Shown here: one piece after another, positions 33,399-43,046 of the stretch
How the letters are laid out: every line of letters begins with the position of its first letter
How positions within the stretch are numbered: the stretch's first letter is position 1
Assembly: GCF_014287795.1 (NCBI RefSeq)
Contig: NZ_JACOON010000006.1
Span: 243,435 to 307,434 of the forward strand
Origin: Christensenella tenuis
Lineage (GTDB): Bacteria > Bacillota > Clostridia > Christensenellales > Christensenellaceae
Direction of reading: 5' to 3'
DNA: 64,000 nucleotides
Position numbers and translations under genes: made by a program
The notes under the pieces: generated by a model
What the model was told of the DNA's origin: nothing
Database searches by the model: none
Seen by the model: the letters and a program-made list of their open reading frames with translations, nothing else

Positions 33399-36300
33399 AT
33401 GTCAAAATTCAGCGTTAAAAAACCAATGACCATCTTTGTGGCGGTCGTTTTGGTGTGCATCCTCGGCTTCATTTCGTTCACGAGCATGACCACGGACCTG
33501 CTGCCCAAAATGGACCTGCCCTATGTGATGGTCCTTACCACCTACCCCGGCGCAAGCCCGGAAAAAATTGAACAGTCGGTCACAAAGCCCCTCGAACAGA
33601 CGCTCGCTACCACAAGCGGCGTGAAAAACATCACCAGTTCATCCAACGAAAATTCAAGTATGGTGCTGCTGGAATTCACCCAGGGTACCAATATGGACAG
33701 CGCCATGATCGAGATGAGCGGCAACATCGATATTGTCAAGGCAAGCCTTGACGACGCGGCAGGCACGCCCACGCTGGTCAAGATCAACCCGGACATGATG
33801 CCCGTTATGGTCGCCAGCGTGGATATCGACGGCAAGGACATTACGGAAACATCGAAAATTGTTTCAGATACAATCCTGCCCGAATTTGAGCGCATCGACG
33901 GCGTGGCCTCCGTAAGCGCTACCGGACTTGTGGAGGATTCTATTGAAGTCACCTTGAGCCAGGAAAAAATCGACGAACTGAACCGCCGCGTGCTTGCCTC
34001 CGTGGATGAAAAGCTTGCGGAAGCGCAAGAGAAGATCGACGACGCAAAATCCCAGATTGAAAGCGGAAAGCAGCAGCTGAAAAGCATGAGCCAAACACAG
34101 GCGCAGCAGCTCGTGGATATGGGCCTGCAGCTTTCCGCAGGCAAGGACCAGATTGAAGCGGCCCTTGCAAGCCTGCCGCAGGCGCAGAAAGATCTGGAAA
34201 CACAGCTTACGGACCTTAACGCGCAGCTTGCGGACCTTGAAACACAAAAAAGCTCGCTCACGGCCCAGCTTTCCGAAGCCAAATCTGCGGAAAGCCTGCT
34301 TGAGCAGCAGATCGCCGCGCTCGTAGCGGCGGGCCAGCCCGTGCCGGATGAGCTCACGGCCCAGCTTGCAGCGCTCAAAGAGAGTATTCCGCAGCTTGAG
34401 GCGGGCCTGCAGCAGATTGAAGCCGGGATTCCTCAGCTCAAGGACGGTATTGCCGGGATCGAGGCGGGCCTTTCCCAGCTTCCGGAACAGAAGACGGTGC
34501 TGGAAGAAAAATTGGCCGAGCTTTCCGAAGGAGAGCGGCAGCTTGAAACGGGTAAAATGACGCTCACAAGCGAGCTCGCCCAGGCCTCTGGGCAGCTTGC
34601 GGGCGGGGAAGCGCAACTTTCCGCGCAGGAAGCGGAGTTCGAGGCCCAGAAGGACGCCGCTTACAAGCAGGCAGGCCTTGACGGAAAGATCACACAGGAA
34701 ACCGTAAGCCAGATTCTCGCGGCCCAAAACTTTTCCATGCCCGCCGGCTACATCAGCGAAGGCGACCAACGCTATCTGGTCAAGGTGGGCGATCAATTCC
34801 AGGATATCGCCCAGCTTAAGGATCTGGAGCTTTTCAATATTGAAACGGGCGATATCGGAGTGGTGACGCTTGCGGACGTCGCCGATGTGGAGATGACGGA
34901 CAACCGCGACGATATGTACGCCAAGATCAACGGCAACGACGGCATCCTGCTCACCTTCCAGAAACAGAGCACCTCTTCTACCACCGATGTTTCGGACCGC
35001 ATCAATGAGGTGATGGCGCAAATCCAGGCAAACAATCCTTCCGTACACCTGACCGCGCTCTCCGACCAGGGCGTGTATATCGGCATCGTACTCGATTCCG
35101 TCATCGACAACCTCCTGCTTGGCGCGATCCTGGCAATCGTGATTTTATTCCTGTTCCTAAAAGACTTGAAGCCCACGATTATCGTGGCGATCAGCATCCC
35201 GTTCAGCTTGCTCGCGGCGTTGACGCTGATGTATTTCTGCGGCGTTACGCTGAACGTCATTTCGCTGGCGGGCCTTGCGCTCGGCGTGGGCATGCTGGTG
35301 GACAACAGCATCGTGGTCATTGAAAACATTTACCGCCTGCGCTCGCTCGGTATTCCGCCCGCAAAGGCGGCTGTGAAGGGCGCGCAGCAGGTCGCGGGCG
35401 CAATCTTTGCATCCACCCTTACTACGGTGTGCGTCTTCCTGCCCATCGTCTTTACCGAGGGGCTCACGCGCCAGCTTTTTGCGGATATGGGCCTTACCAT
35501 CGCGTTTTCCCTGCTCGCGAGCCTCGTGATCGCGCTGACGCTGGTGCCGGCCATGGGTTCCACCATGCTCAAAAAGACAAAAGAAAAAACACATCCGTTG
35601 TTTGATAAATTCACCGCAGGCTACCAAAAGCTGCTTTCGGGTTCGCTCCGGCACAAATGGATCGTGTTTGTAATCGTGATCGGCCTGTTCGCGTTCAGCG
35701 TGGCCAACGTCTTTTCCATGGGAACGTCCCTCATGCCCAAAATGGACAGTTCGGAAATCATGATTACCATGGAAATGCCCGAAGACAGCACAACGCAGGA
35801 AACGCGCGATATGAGCGACGAAATCCTCGCGCGCCTGACAGAAATCCCGGATGTGGAAACCATCGGTGCGATGGAAGGGAACATTATGTCTGCTATGGGC
35901 ACGTCTTCCTCCGGCGGGGGCAATAACACCACCATGATGATGTATGCCCTGCTGAAGGACGAACGCACACGTTCCAGCGCCGAAATCGCGGAGGATATGC
36001 GCAGCGCTACCGCGGACCTTCCCGCCACGGTAGATGTGAGCGACTCCACGATGGACCTGTCCGCGCTTTCCGGATCCGGCCTCGAGGTGGCCATCAAGGG
36101 CGACGACCTCGATACACTGAAAGGAATCGCGCAGGATGTTTCGGCCATGATGCAGGAAACGGAGGGCCTGACGGCAATTGACGACGGCCTCTCGGATGCG
36201 TCAATGGAAACGCGCATTGTTGTGGATAAAAACAAAGCCATGGATTTCGGCCTTACCACGGCGCAGGTATACCAGCAGGTTGCGGCGGAAATCTCCTCGG

Positions 36301-37199
36301 GCACGACGGCAACCACCGTCACCTTCGAAACGGAGGATTATCCGGTCATCGTCAAAAACAGCCCGACGGATACAGTATCCCTTGAGACTCTCGAGGACTT
36401 TACGCTCACAGGTACAAAGGATGGAGAGGACACGGATGTGAAACTTTCCGAGATCGCCGATATCTCGCAGGAACAAAGCCTTTCCTCCATCAGCCACGAC
36501 GGACAGGTGCGTACGATGTCCGTTACGGCGGGTGTGGACGCCGACCACAATATCGGCCTTGTGAGCAGGGATTTCTCGGCGAAGCTTGCAGATTACTCCG
36601 TGCCCGCGGGATATACCGTGGAGATCGAGGGAGAAAACCAGACGATCACGGATACCTTCACAAACCTTATCTATATGTTTATGTTGGCGGTAGTGCTGAT
36701 TTACCTCATCATGGTAGCGCAGTTCCAGTCCCTGAAGTCGCCGTTCATTATCCTGTTTACCATTCCGCTGGCGTTCACGGGCGGGCTGCTTGCCCTGCTG
36801 ATGACGGGCGCGGACCTCAGCATGATCGCGCTGCTCGGCTTCCTGATCCTCGCTGGCATCGTCGTCAACAACGGTATTGTATTCGTCGATTATGTGAACC
36901 AGCTGCGGCTTTCAGGCATGGAGAAACGCGAGGCCCTGATCAAAACGGGCAAGGCGCGTATCCGCCCGATCCTGATGACCGCGCTGACCACGGTACTCGG
37001 CCTTGTGCCCCTTGCCTTTGGCATGGGGCAGGGCGCGGAGATGCTCCAGCCCATGGCTGTCGTGACCATTGGCGGCCTTATTTACGCAACGTTCATGACG
37101 CTGTTCTTCGTGCCCGTGCTGTATGATGTCCTGAACAAAAAAGACCTGAAACCGGTCGTGATCGAGGAGGGACTTGACGATGACATCCCCATCCTATAA
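33399..37199 (+). CDS. RND efflux transporter permease with coiled-coil insertion (SwrC/HAE1-like)
   Basis: The 1266-residue RND pump starts at 33399 (GGAGGAACGGCA before the ATG). The first helix is followed by the porter motif DLLPKMDLPYVMV. The membrane half has LAGLALGVGMLVDNSIVVIENI, with the essential Asp in the fourth-helix-type segment, and the second half has LLGFLILAGIVVNNGIVFVDY. Between about residues 205 and 420 it carries a long Gln/Leu/Glu-rich coiled coil (repeats like LETQLTDLNAQLADLETQ), seen in Gram-positive RND pumps and thought to span the wall. The substrate range is unknown; drugs or lipids are usual. The next gene, a TetR regulator, overlaps its 3' end. Confidence 0.93.
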   Translation: MSKFSVKKPMTIFVAVVLVCILGFISFTSMTTDLLPKMDLPYVMVLTTYPGASPEKIEQSVTKPLEQTLATTSGVKNITSSSNENSSMVLLEFTQGTNMDSAMIEMSGNIDIVKASLDDAAGTPTLVKINPDMMPVMVASVDIDGKDITETSKIVSDTILPEFERIDGVASVSATGLVEDSIEVTLSQEKIDELNRRVLASVDEKLAEAQEKIDDAKSQIESGKQQLKSMSQTQAQQLVDMGLQLSAGKDQIEAALASLPQAQKDLETQLTDLNAQLADLETQKSSLTAQLSEAKSAESLLEQQIAALVAAGQPVPDELTAQLAALKESIPQLEAGLQQIEAGIPQLKDGIAGIEAGLSQLPEQKTVLEEKLAELSEGERQLETGKMTLTSELAQASGQLAGGEAQLSAQEAEFEAQKDAAYKQAGLDGKITQETVSQILAAQNFSMPAGYISEGDQRYLVKVGDQFQDIAQLKDLELFNIETGDIGVVTLADVADVEMTDNRDDMYAKINGNDGILLTFQKQSTSSTTDVSDRINEVMAQIQANNPSVHLTALSDQGVYIGIVLDSVIDNLLLGAILAIVILFLFLKDLKPTIIVAISIPFSLLAALTLMYFCGVTLNVISLAGLALGVGMLVDNSIVVIENIYRLRSLGIPPAKAAVKGAQQVAGAIFASTLTTVCVFLPIVFTEGLTRQLFADMGLTIAFSLLASLVIALTLVPAMGSTMLKKTKEKTHPLFDKFTAGYQKLLSGSLRHKWIVFVIVIGLFAFSVANVFSMGTSLMPKMDSSEIMITMEMPEDSTTQETRDMSDEILARLTEIPDVETIGAMEGNIMSAMGTSSSGGGNNTTMMMYALLKDERTRSSAEIAEDMRSATADLPATVDVSDSTMDLSALSGSGLEVAIKGDDLDTLKGIAQDVSAMMQETEGLTAIDDGLSDASMETRIVVDKNKAMDFGLTTAQVYQQVAAEISSGTTATTVTFETEDYPVIVKNSPTDTVSLETLEDFTLTGTKDGEDTDVKLSEIADISQEQSLSSISHDGQVRTMSVTAGVDADHNIGLVSRDFSAKLADYSVPAGYTVEIEGENQTITDTFTNLIYMFMLAVVLIYLIMVAQFQSLKSPFIILFTIPLAFTGGLLALLMTGADLSMIALLGFLILAGIVVNNGIVFVDYVNQLRLSGMEKREALIKTGKARIRPILMTALTTVLGLVPLAFGMGQGAEMLQPMAVVTIGGLIYATFMTLFFVPVLYDVLNKKDLKPVVIEEGLDDDIPIL

Positions 37200-37788
37200 G
37201 GAAAAAGAACTCCTGATTATGCGCGCGCTGCTGCGGCTTTTGTCAGGCGGTATGAGTATCGCGGAGATCAAGGCGTCGGATATCGCACAGGAGGCAGGCA
37301 TCGGCAAAGGCACGCTGTACAATTATTTCGACACCAAGGAAGAGATTTTTGCCCGTACGATCATCTACAGCATCGATACGCAGCTTCACGCGATATTCGA
37401 ACAGATGAACAAGGTACGGGACTTTAAAGGCAAATGCTACACTGTCCTGCGTATCGCGCATGAAATTGCGTCGAATGAAAATTCGGATTTCCACTTGCTC
37501 CTCTTTAACCTTGGGGGCAAGGATATGAAACAGTTGATGGGCGGAGATATGTCTTTTGTGTGGCGGTACCTCTCCATCATCCGGGACAAAGTGACGCTGC
37601 TCGCGCAGGCGGGTGCGGCGGAAGGATTGTTCCCGCCGCCCTGCGACGAGGAATATGCCTACAGCGCGTTTGCTGCCGCCCTTATGAGCTTTGTGCATGC
37701 GCGCTGCCGGATGGACCTCCCGACGGATAAAGCGCTCGAGCGCGCAATGGACAATGCTTATACGCTGTTATTAAAAGCGCTCAACTAA
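37180..37788 (+). CDS. TetR/AcrR family transcriptional regulator
   Basis: The 202-residue regulator has an N-terminal helix-turn-helix (IKASDIAQEAGIGKGTLYNYFDTKEEIFA) and an all-helical ligand domain. The start at 37180 follows GAGGAGG and lies inside the last codons of the pump gene, so the two are coupled. It most likely represses its own operon at the palindrome 33323-33338 and is released by a pump substrate. A terminator follows directly. Confidence 0.92.
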   Translation: MTSPSYKEKELLIMRALLRLLSGGMSIAEIKASDIAQEAGIGKGTLYNYFDTKEEIFARTIIYSIDTQLHAIFEQMNKVRDFKGKCYTVLRIAHEIASNENSDFHLLLFNLGGKDMKQLMGGDMSFVWRYLSIIRDKVTLLAQAGAAEGLFPPPCDEEYAYSAFAAALMSFVHARCRMDLPTDKALERAMDNAYTLLLKALN

Positions 37789-37810
37789 TCCATCAAAAAT
37801 AGTGCAACAA

Positions 37811-37838
37811 AAACGCTGCCCAAAAGGCAGCGTTTTTT
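37811..37838 (+). terminator. Terminator of the RND/TetR operon
   Basis: The stem AACGCTGCC / GGCAGCGTT with a 5-base loop is followed by TTTT, 22 bases behind the TetR stop. Confidence 0.9.
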
Positions 37839-37893
37839 ACGCATCCATTCCTTCCCGGTTCATATCAGCGTTGCCTGCTGCCGGTCACAGCTT

Positions 37894-38220
37894 TTAAAAT
37901 ACAAATTGCACCAACAGCATATAACAAACGGTGCCGCCCGCAATGGAAAGCAGCATTTGACGCTTCCACAAATGCAGCCCCACGACAAGGGCAATCGAAA
38001 TCAGTTCCGGGATGCCGTGGCTGCCCGAAAAAAGGGAAACATCCTTCAGGCAATAAATGACGAGCAGGCCAAAAACCGCCGCCGGAAGGACTTTTCCAAG
38101 GTATTGGACAAATTTGGGCGTGGGTTTTCCCGCCGGGAACAGCAGAAAAGGCAAAAAGCGCGTGAGCATCGTTCCCGCAACCACCATCGCAATCGTGATA
38201 ATCTGCTGTGCCAATGTCAT
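37894..38220 (-). CDS. azlD: AzlD family branched-chain amino acid transport protein
   Basis: The 108-residue membrane protein has four hydrophobic segments, starting with AQQIITIAMVVAGTMLTRFLP; the TRFLPFLLF motif is typical for AzlD. It overlaps the azlC stop by 4 bases (ATGA at 38217-38220). AzlC and AzlD together form an exporter for branched-chain amino acids and analogues such as azaleucine. Confidence 0.9.
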   Translation of the reverse strand: MTLAQQIITIAMVVAGTMLTRFLPFLLFPAGKPTPKFVQYLGKVLPAAVFGLLVIYCLKDVSLFSGSHGIPELISIALVVGLHLWKRQMLLSIAGGTVCYMLLVQFVF

Positions 38221-38954
38221 GCGGAATCACCCTCCTTCGCAAGGGGCTTCCGCAGGAGCGTCAACACGCCGAGGATTGCCAGCATAGCGGGAATGATAAA
38301 ATTTTCCGCTCCAAACGCAACAAGGAACAGCAGCGACAGGCCAAGGCCGAGAAGCGCGCTGGTATGGTTTTTATCCTTTAGCCACTGCTCGAGGAAAATG
38401 ACGACAAACATGGCAGTCATCACAAATTCCAGGCCTTCGGTGTTGAAATGGATCAGCGAGCCGAAAATGCCGCCAAGGGTCGATCCGGTAAACCAGTACA
38501 TATGGTTGAGGCAGGTTACGAAAAACATAAACCATCCTTTATCCACATCCGCGGGAATTTCGGCGGTATAATTGATGGAAAAACTTTCGTCGCACATCCC
38601 GAAAATGAGGTATGGCTTTTTCCAGCCCGTCCCCTTGTACCGATCCAGCATGGAAATGCCGTAAAACAAATGCCGGGCGTTAATCATCAGCGTCATGGCA
38701 AGCGCCTGCAACGGGTTGAACGCGCCCAGCAGAAGGTTTACCGCCACAAATTCCACCGATCCGGCAAAAATGGTCAGGCTCATCAGCATCGGATACCAGA
38801 AGCTGAAACCGGACACATTCATGTAAATACCGTAGGTAAGGCCCAGGAACCAAAATCCCGCAAAAATCGGGAGCGTCTTGGGAAATGCCGCGAGGAAGGC
38901 CTTTTTTACCGTTCCCGCGGGGCGGGTATTTATTTTTCCGGGAATCGACTTCAT
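38217..38954 (-). CDS. azlC: AzlC family branched-chain amino acid permease
   Basis: The 245-residue membrane protein shows family landmarks: FGLTYGIYMN-like segment FWFLGLTYGIYMNVSGFSFW, FAGSVEFVAVNLLLG, and NARHLFYGISMLDRYKG. It is the larger subunit of the AzlCD exporter, translated ahead of azlD with a 4-base overlap. No Lrp-type regulator is next to it. Confidence 0.93.
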   Translation of the reverse strand: MKSIPGKINTRPAGTVKKAFLAAFPKTLPIFAGFWFLGLTYGIYMNVSGFSFWYPMLMSLTIFAGSVEFVAVNLLLGAFNPLQALAMTLMINARHLFYGISMLDRYKGTGWKKPYLIFGMCDESFSINYTAEIPADVDKGWFMFFVTCLNHMYWFTGSTLGGIFGSLIHFNTEGLEFVMTAMFVVIFLEQWLKDKNHTSALLGLGLSLLFLVAFGAENFIIPAMLAILGVLTLLRKPLAKEGDSA

Positions 38955-39194
38955 AGAGCAGTATCCTTCCGTTTTCCGAATACTATTTTACCTTTCTTTC
39001 CCCCGCAATTCAATGCGTTTCCCGAAGAATCCTTTTTTGGAATGTGATGGGTTCCGCCGCAGGTTGCGCCGGGCAGGGCAGCGGGCACTTTGCGATAGAG
39101 CGGTAAAAGCTGCATTTCCTGAAAAAATTCCAAAACAATTGTTAGAACACGTCCTTTTGTGTCCACGAATGAAGCAGGAATGGAGGGAAACAAA

Positions 39195-39377
39195 ATGTTT
39201 GAAAAAATATTCGGCCATATCAACGAAGTAAACAAAGACCTGATCCTCGGCGCGCTCGAAGAATGCGATACGCCGGAGGACATCAGCCGCGTTGCACAGG
39301 CGTATAACGTAGAGATTTCCGATGCGGAAATGGATTACCTTTTAAACCGTAAACACGGCGAATCGTGCTCGGACTGA
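39195..39377 (+). CDS. Small Nif11-like hypothetical protein
   Basis: This is a 60-residue soluble protein from a well-supported start (GGAGGGAAACAAA before the ATG at 39195). The core LILGALEECDTPEDISRVAQ followed by NVEISDAEMDYLL resembles the Nif11 fold used as a leader in some bacteriocin precursors. The tail (RKHGESCSD) lacks a double-glycine site. It is a single-gene transcript with its own terminator. It might be a decayed or non-cleaved relative of the peptides exported by NHLM systems such as the one at 1-5 kb, but that link is inference. Confidence 0.6.
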   Translation: MFEKIFGHINEVNKDLILGALEECDTPEDISRVAQAYNVEISDAEMDYLLNRKHGESCSD

Positions 39378-39694
39378 CGCACCGCCCATACGCGCGGCAA
39401 AGGCGCCCGTGACGGGCGTTCCGCATATTTTTGCGTTAAAAAAGGCTGCTTTCCTCTTTTGTCCGGAAAGCAGCCTTTTTTCTTTCTATCATTTTTCCGC
39501 CCAGTTCAAACTCCAACGCCTTGTATTATTTTTCCTGCCTTGCAGAGCCAAAGCCAAATTCCAAGCGAAATTTGAAATGTGGCAAACCCGCTATGTCCGT
39601 ACCGCCTTGCCGCTGGCGCAATGAGAATGGAAACGGTATAAAATTACGGTGCGTTGGCATAAAAATTCTCGAATTCCCTGCGCAGTCTTTTTTC
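39378..39694. other. Intergenic region
   Basis: The 317 bases hold the terminator at 39437-39481 and otherwise nothing I can support. Confidence 0.5.
39437..39481 (+). terminator. Terminator of the Nif11-like gene
   Basis: The long stem AAAAAAGGCTGCTTTCC / GGAAAGCAGCCTTTTTT is symmetrical and would work on both strands. Confidence 0.85.
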
Positions 39695-40843
39695 TCAGCC
39701 CATTTCCTTCTTAATCATCTGTGCAAGTTCGCCGGATGCCGGGATTCCCATATATTTCTCGATCACCGCGTCAATTCCATCCGTTTTCAGCGCTGTCTGG
39801 AGCTCCGCCGCGGCCTTATCGCCTTCCGGCGCGAACCGCAGGGCCGCCGCAATGCCTGTCACGATACTGGACGGGTCGATTCCCTGCTCCATGCAATAAA
39901 GCGCCGCGCCCACAAGCCGGTCGTCACGGCGCAGCTTGCGTACCGGGTCTGCGCCGACGCGCACCGTCGTATCGCGGAGCGCCTTGTTGCCAAAACGGAA
40001 AAGGAGGTCGCGCACATGGTCCAGAAGCTCGCTTTCCGGCACACCGTATTCTTTGCTGAGCGCCGCCGCGCTTCCGTCCATAGCAGCCTGCGCCTTGCTT
40101 CTGATCCCATCGTCAGCCACTGCCTCATAGATATATTCATACCCCTTCAGCCAGCCAAGATATGCGCAGACTGCATGCCCCATATTGTGCACAAACAGCT
40201 TGCGGCGGATATAAAACGAAAAGGGTGCATACGGAACAAGCCCTTTGATATCCGGGATGCCGCCGCAAAACGCCTCCTTATCAACGGGAAGCTGGCAATA
40301 TGGCTCCACCGCAATAAGGAGCGGGTCGCCCGCGCGCTCTTCCGGGGAAAGCGGGGGCACCATGCGGCCGATGGACGCTTCCACCAGGCCAAGGTTTTCG
40401 TCCGCCCACTTTTTCTCGTCCTCGCTGAGGTATTGGTAAATATATCCCCGCATGATCTTGTCTGCATCAAGCTGGTTTTCCGCAAGGATAATGTCAAGCG
40501 GCCTGCCGCTTTCCTGCATCCGCAGGCGCATGCCCCTGGCAATATTTTCCGCGATATGCGGCAGCACATTCACGCCTACCGCGCTTGCCATGATATCGCA
40601 TGCCGCGATGGTTTGGATCGCTTCTTCCGTATTCGCGTCCACTGCGCGCACATGTTTGACTGTATCGAGTTTCTGGCCTTCATTCGAGACGATGCGCACC
40701 CGGTATTCATGATCCTTGTTGAACGCTTCGATCACCTCCGGTACGATATCGAGGAAGCAGACTTCGTATCCGCTTTCGGAAAGCGTTTTTCCAATAAAGC
40801 CCCTGCCGATATTTCCCGCTCCGTACATTACCGCTTGTTTCAT
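39695..40843 (-). CDS. mtlD: Mannitol-1-phosphate 5-dehydrogenase-like protein
   Basis: The 382-residue NAD-dependent polyol-phosphate dehydrogenase has the MtlD nucleotide-binding start (AVMYGAGNIGRGFIGKTL) and the catalytic region around YIRRKLFVHNMGHAVCAYLG, with the conserved Lys and His. The reaction in the family is mannitol 1-phosphate to fructose 6-phosphate. No mannitol PTS is in the window, so the natural substrate may be another hexitol or uronate-type phosphate. I chose 40843 as start because GGAGGAATCAAGAG precedes it. Confidence 0.85.
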   Translation of the reverse strand: MKQAVMYGAGNIGRGFIGKTLSESGYEVCFLDIVPEVIEAFNKDHEYRVRIVSNEGQKLDTVKHVRAVDANTEEAIQTIAACDIMASAVGVNVLPHIAENIARGMRLRMQESGRPLDIILAENQLDADKIMRGYIYQYLSEDEKKWADENLGLVEASIGRMVPPLSPEERAGDPLLIAVEPYCQLPVDKEAFCGGIPDIKGLVPYAPFSFYIRRKLFVHNMGHAVCAYLGWLKGYEYIYEAVADDGIRSKAQAAMDGSAAALSKEYGVPESELLDHVRDLLFRFGNKALRDTTVRVGADPVRKLRRDDRLVGAALYCMEQGIDPSSIVTGIAAALRFAPEGDKAAAELQTALKTDGIDAVIEKYMGIPASGELAQMIKKEMG

Positions 40844-40910
40844 TCTCTTGATTCCTCCGCTGTTTTTCACTCAGGTCCGTCCTGCCGTAAGTCTATAAGT
40901 CTATTATAAC

Positions 40911-40948
40911 AGCAAAAGCATTGGCCGTAAGCGGCCAATGCTTTTGCT
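40911..40948 (-). terminator. Terminator of the xylose-isomerase-like gene
   Basis: A perfect 17-bp stem (AGCAAAAGCATTGGCCG and its complement) has a 4-base loop, 15 bases behind the isomerase stop. A TATAAT box for mtlD at 40903-40908 follows directly, so terminator and promoter are packed together. Confidence 0.8.
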
Positions 40949-40962
40949 TGGGTTTCTTAAGT

Positions 40963-41994
40963 TCAGCCGTTCAGCAGCAGCTCGATCACATACATTTCGA
41001 GTTTCTCGAAATTCTGCGTCTTTACGCATTCTTCCTGGAACTTGTAATCAAACTTCTTGACTTTTTCAAGCAGCAGCTCAAAGGTACGCTTGCTGTTGAT
41101 GATGTGGCGGTAGCAGTCTTCCGCGGGCTGGGTACGCATTGCCTTTACATCGAGGCCTACGCATTCGCCGTTGTCGCCGAAGTTGTTTTCATACAGCACC
41201 TTAACCTGGTTGAAGTCTGCACGCAGGTTTTCCGCCCCGAAGGTCTTATCCTGGTCGTAACGGATCCCGTTCTGGTCGTTGAGGTGAACGCCCCACAGCT
41301 TGCCCCACGCGATAGCAAACGCCATATCGGCAGCCGGATCAAGCCCTGCGAGGATGGAATGGGCGCTCTCGATGCACAGGCCCACACGGGACGGATCGAC
41401 CGTCTGCGCGCCTACCGCAAGGGCATGCCCCGCCGTTCCGCAATAGCTCCTGTCAATCGGTTCGTTGGGCTTGGGCTCGATCAGGATCTGTACGTCCGGA
41501 TCGTATTTCAGGATCGTATCAAACGCATCGCGCATCTGGATGATCTTTTCTACCGGGTTCTTGCCTTCCGCGCACAGCGTGCCTTCGCGCGCCAGCCAAA
41601 GCTGCACTTTTTTGGTGCCGAGCGCTTTTGCGATATCGACGGAGCGCAGCGCGCGCCAGATCGCAAAATCGTAGTCTTCTTTCCTGCTTGCCGTGAAGCC
41701 GCCGTCATTTGTGTGCGCATCGAACCAAAGGCGCGGCGCAACGAATTCCGCGAACAGGCCGTATTTGTCGAGCATCGCCTTTACGTCTTTTGCGTAATCG
41801 ATGATCGCCTGCTCGGTCATGTTGTTCATGTCCGGAACTGCGTCGTCATCATGGAACTGCACGCCGTCCATGCCGATTTCTGCAAATGTTTTGATTTTTT
41901 CCTCAAGCGGTATCGACGGGCGAATCCCCGGTCCAAACGTTTCATTTCCTTCGTGAACGTTCCACGGTCCTACTGTAAATCTGAATTTAGCCAT
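40963..41994 (-). CDS. Xylose isomerase-like sugar isomerase (TIM barrel)
   Basis: The 343-residue protein contains the xylose-isomerase metal-site motif IEPKPNEPIDRSY, the His/Asp motif FHDDDAVP and the second Glu region LCIESAHSILAGLDP. HLNDQNGIRYDQDK supplies further metal ligands. The pattern is that of class I xylose isomerases, but the protein is about 40-50 residues shorter than they are. It interconverts an aldose and a ketose. AGGAGGG precedes the start at 41994. It is the first gene behind the AraC regulator and ends in a strong terminator. Confidence 0.8.
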   Translation of the reverse strand: MAKFRFTVGPWNVHEGNETFGPGIRPSIPLEEKIKTFAEIGMDGVQFHDDDAVPDMNNMTEQAIIDYAKDVKAMLDKYGLFAEFVAPRLWFDAHTNDGGFTASRKEDYDFAIWRALRSVDIAKALGTKKVQLWLAREGTLCAEGKNPVEKIIQMRDAFDTILKYDPDVQILIEPKPNEPIDRSYCGTAGHALAVGAQTVDPSRVGLCIESAHSILAGLDPAADMAFAIAWGKLWGVHLNDQNGIRYDQDKTFGAENLRADFNQVKVLYENNFGDNGECVGLDVKAMRTQPAEDCYRHIINSKRTFELLLEKVKKFDYKFQEECVKTQNFEKLEMYVIELLLNG

Positions 41995-42101
41995 GTTACA
42001 ATCCCTCCTATTTATTTGTCTATGGATTTTCAATGTTGGCCTCTTGCTTGTGTTTATTATAGGAAATCCCTTCCGGTTTATCCGGGATATCTTTGCTATT
42101 T

Positions 42102-43046
42102 TTATGGGACAGCTTTGTGCTCACGCGGCGCGTCTCCGCGTTCGTCCAGAAACTCCAGCGCACGGCTTACCTCCATAACCGTATGCTGTTCGTTCTGTTC
42201 GTCTACCCGCTGTGTGCGCATGCGGTATTTTTTGCGGTATTCGCCCGGCGTGCTGCCAAACTCTTTCATAAAAGTCTTGTTGAGGTATTTGTAATCCGAA
42301 AACCCGCATTCCATGCAAATATCGATATGGCTGAGGTCCGTATGCAGCAGGAGGTATTCCGCCCGTTCCACGCGCATACGGTTTAAATAGCTCTGAAAAG
42401 AAATCCCAAGATGCGTCTTAATAAAGTGCGAAAGGTAATACATATCGAGGTTTTCATGCTCCGCGATTTCTTTGAGGGTAATGGGGTACATATAATTTTC
42501 GCGCATATACTCGATGATACGGCGCAATCTTGTCATATTGCGGTTTTCTGCCGCCGCCGTTTTTTCGTCGAGCACTGTATAGTCGTCATACCGCAGCATA
42601 CAAAACAGCATATGGTTCAGGAGCGACATCATCTCGATCGCGTATCCTTCTTCCCTGCCGCAGTAGCAGGAAACGATTCCGTTCATGCACTCCCGAAACA
42701 TGCCCCAATATTCGGGCGATGTACTTTTCAGGATGTGCGTTTTATTGAACCGCACGCGGGAGATGCGCGGATAATATTCCTTGCACAGGTTGGGGTCGAA
42801 CTGGAGCACCATCAGCAGGTTATTCTCCTGCGTGCGGCGCAGGCTGTGTACGGCGTTGCGGTTGCAGAGGAAAATATCGTTTTTCTTCAGCAAATGCCTT
42901 TGCTGTCCGTCGTCGATGTTCACACTGCCCTGGAGCACCAGGAAGATCTCCATATCGCTGTGGAAGTGCAGTTCCCGCCAATTGATGGTGACAACAAAGG
43001 TTTTCAGGCTCGTTCCTGCAATATGTTTTATGAACTCATATTCCAT
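42102..43046 (-). CDS. AraC family transcriptional regulator with cupin domain
   Basis: The 314-residue regulator has an N-terminal sugar-binding cupin (LHFHSDMEIFLVLQGSVNI) and two C-terminal helix-turn-helix units (ITLKEIAEHENLDMYYLSHF; IDICMECGFSDYKYLNKTF). GGGGAA precedes the start at 43046. It lies between the xylose-isomerase-like gene and the divergent PfkB kinase, so it may activate one or both. It is also a candidate to bind the paired GACAA elements at 55.3 and 61.0 kb. Confidence 0.92.
   Translation of the reverse strand: MEYEFIKHIAGTSLKTFVVTINWRELHFHSDMEIFLVLQGSVNIDDGQQRHLLKKNDIFLCNRNAVHSLRRTQENNLLMVLQFDPNLCKEYYPRISRVRFNKTHILKSTSPEYWGMFRECMNGIVSCYCGREEGYAIEMMSLLNHMLFCMLRYDDYTVLDEKTAAAENRNMTRLRRIIEYMRENYMYPITLKEIAEHENLDMYYLSHFIKTHLGISFQSYLNRMRVERAEYLLLHTDLSHIDICMECGFSDYKYLNKTFMKEFGSTPGEYRKKYRMRTQRVDEQNEQHTVMEVSRALEFLDERGDAPREHKAVP

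Noticed and set aside
33864..35048. Leu/Arg-rich open frame opposite the coiled-coil part of the RND pump
   Set aside because: The repeat is only the reverse reading of the pump's Gln/Leu/Glu coiled coil.
39521..40909. 462-codon open frame opposite mtlD
   Set aside because: Antisense of mtlD, which has the complete dehydrogenase signature; the frame itself shows no domain.
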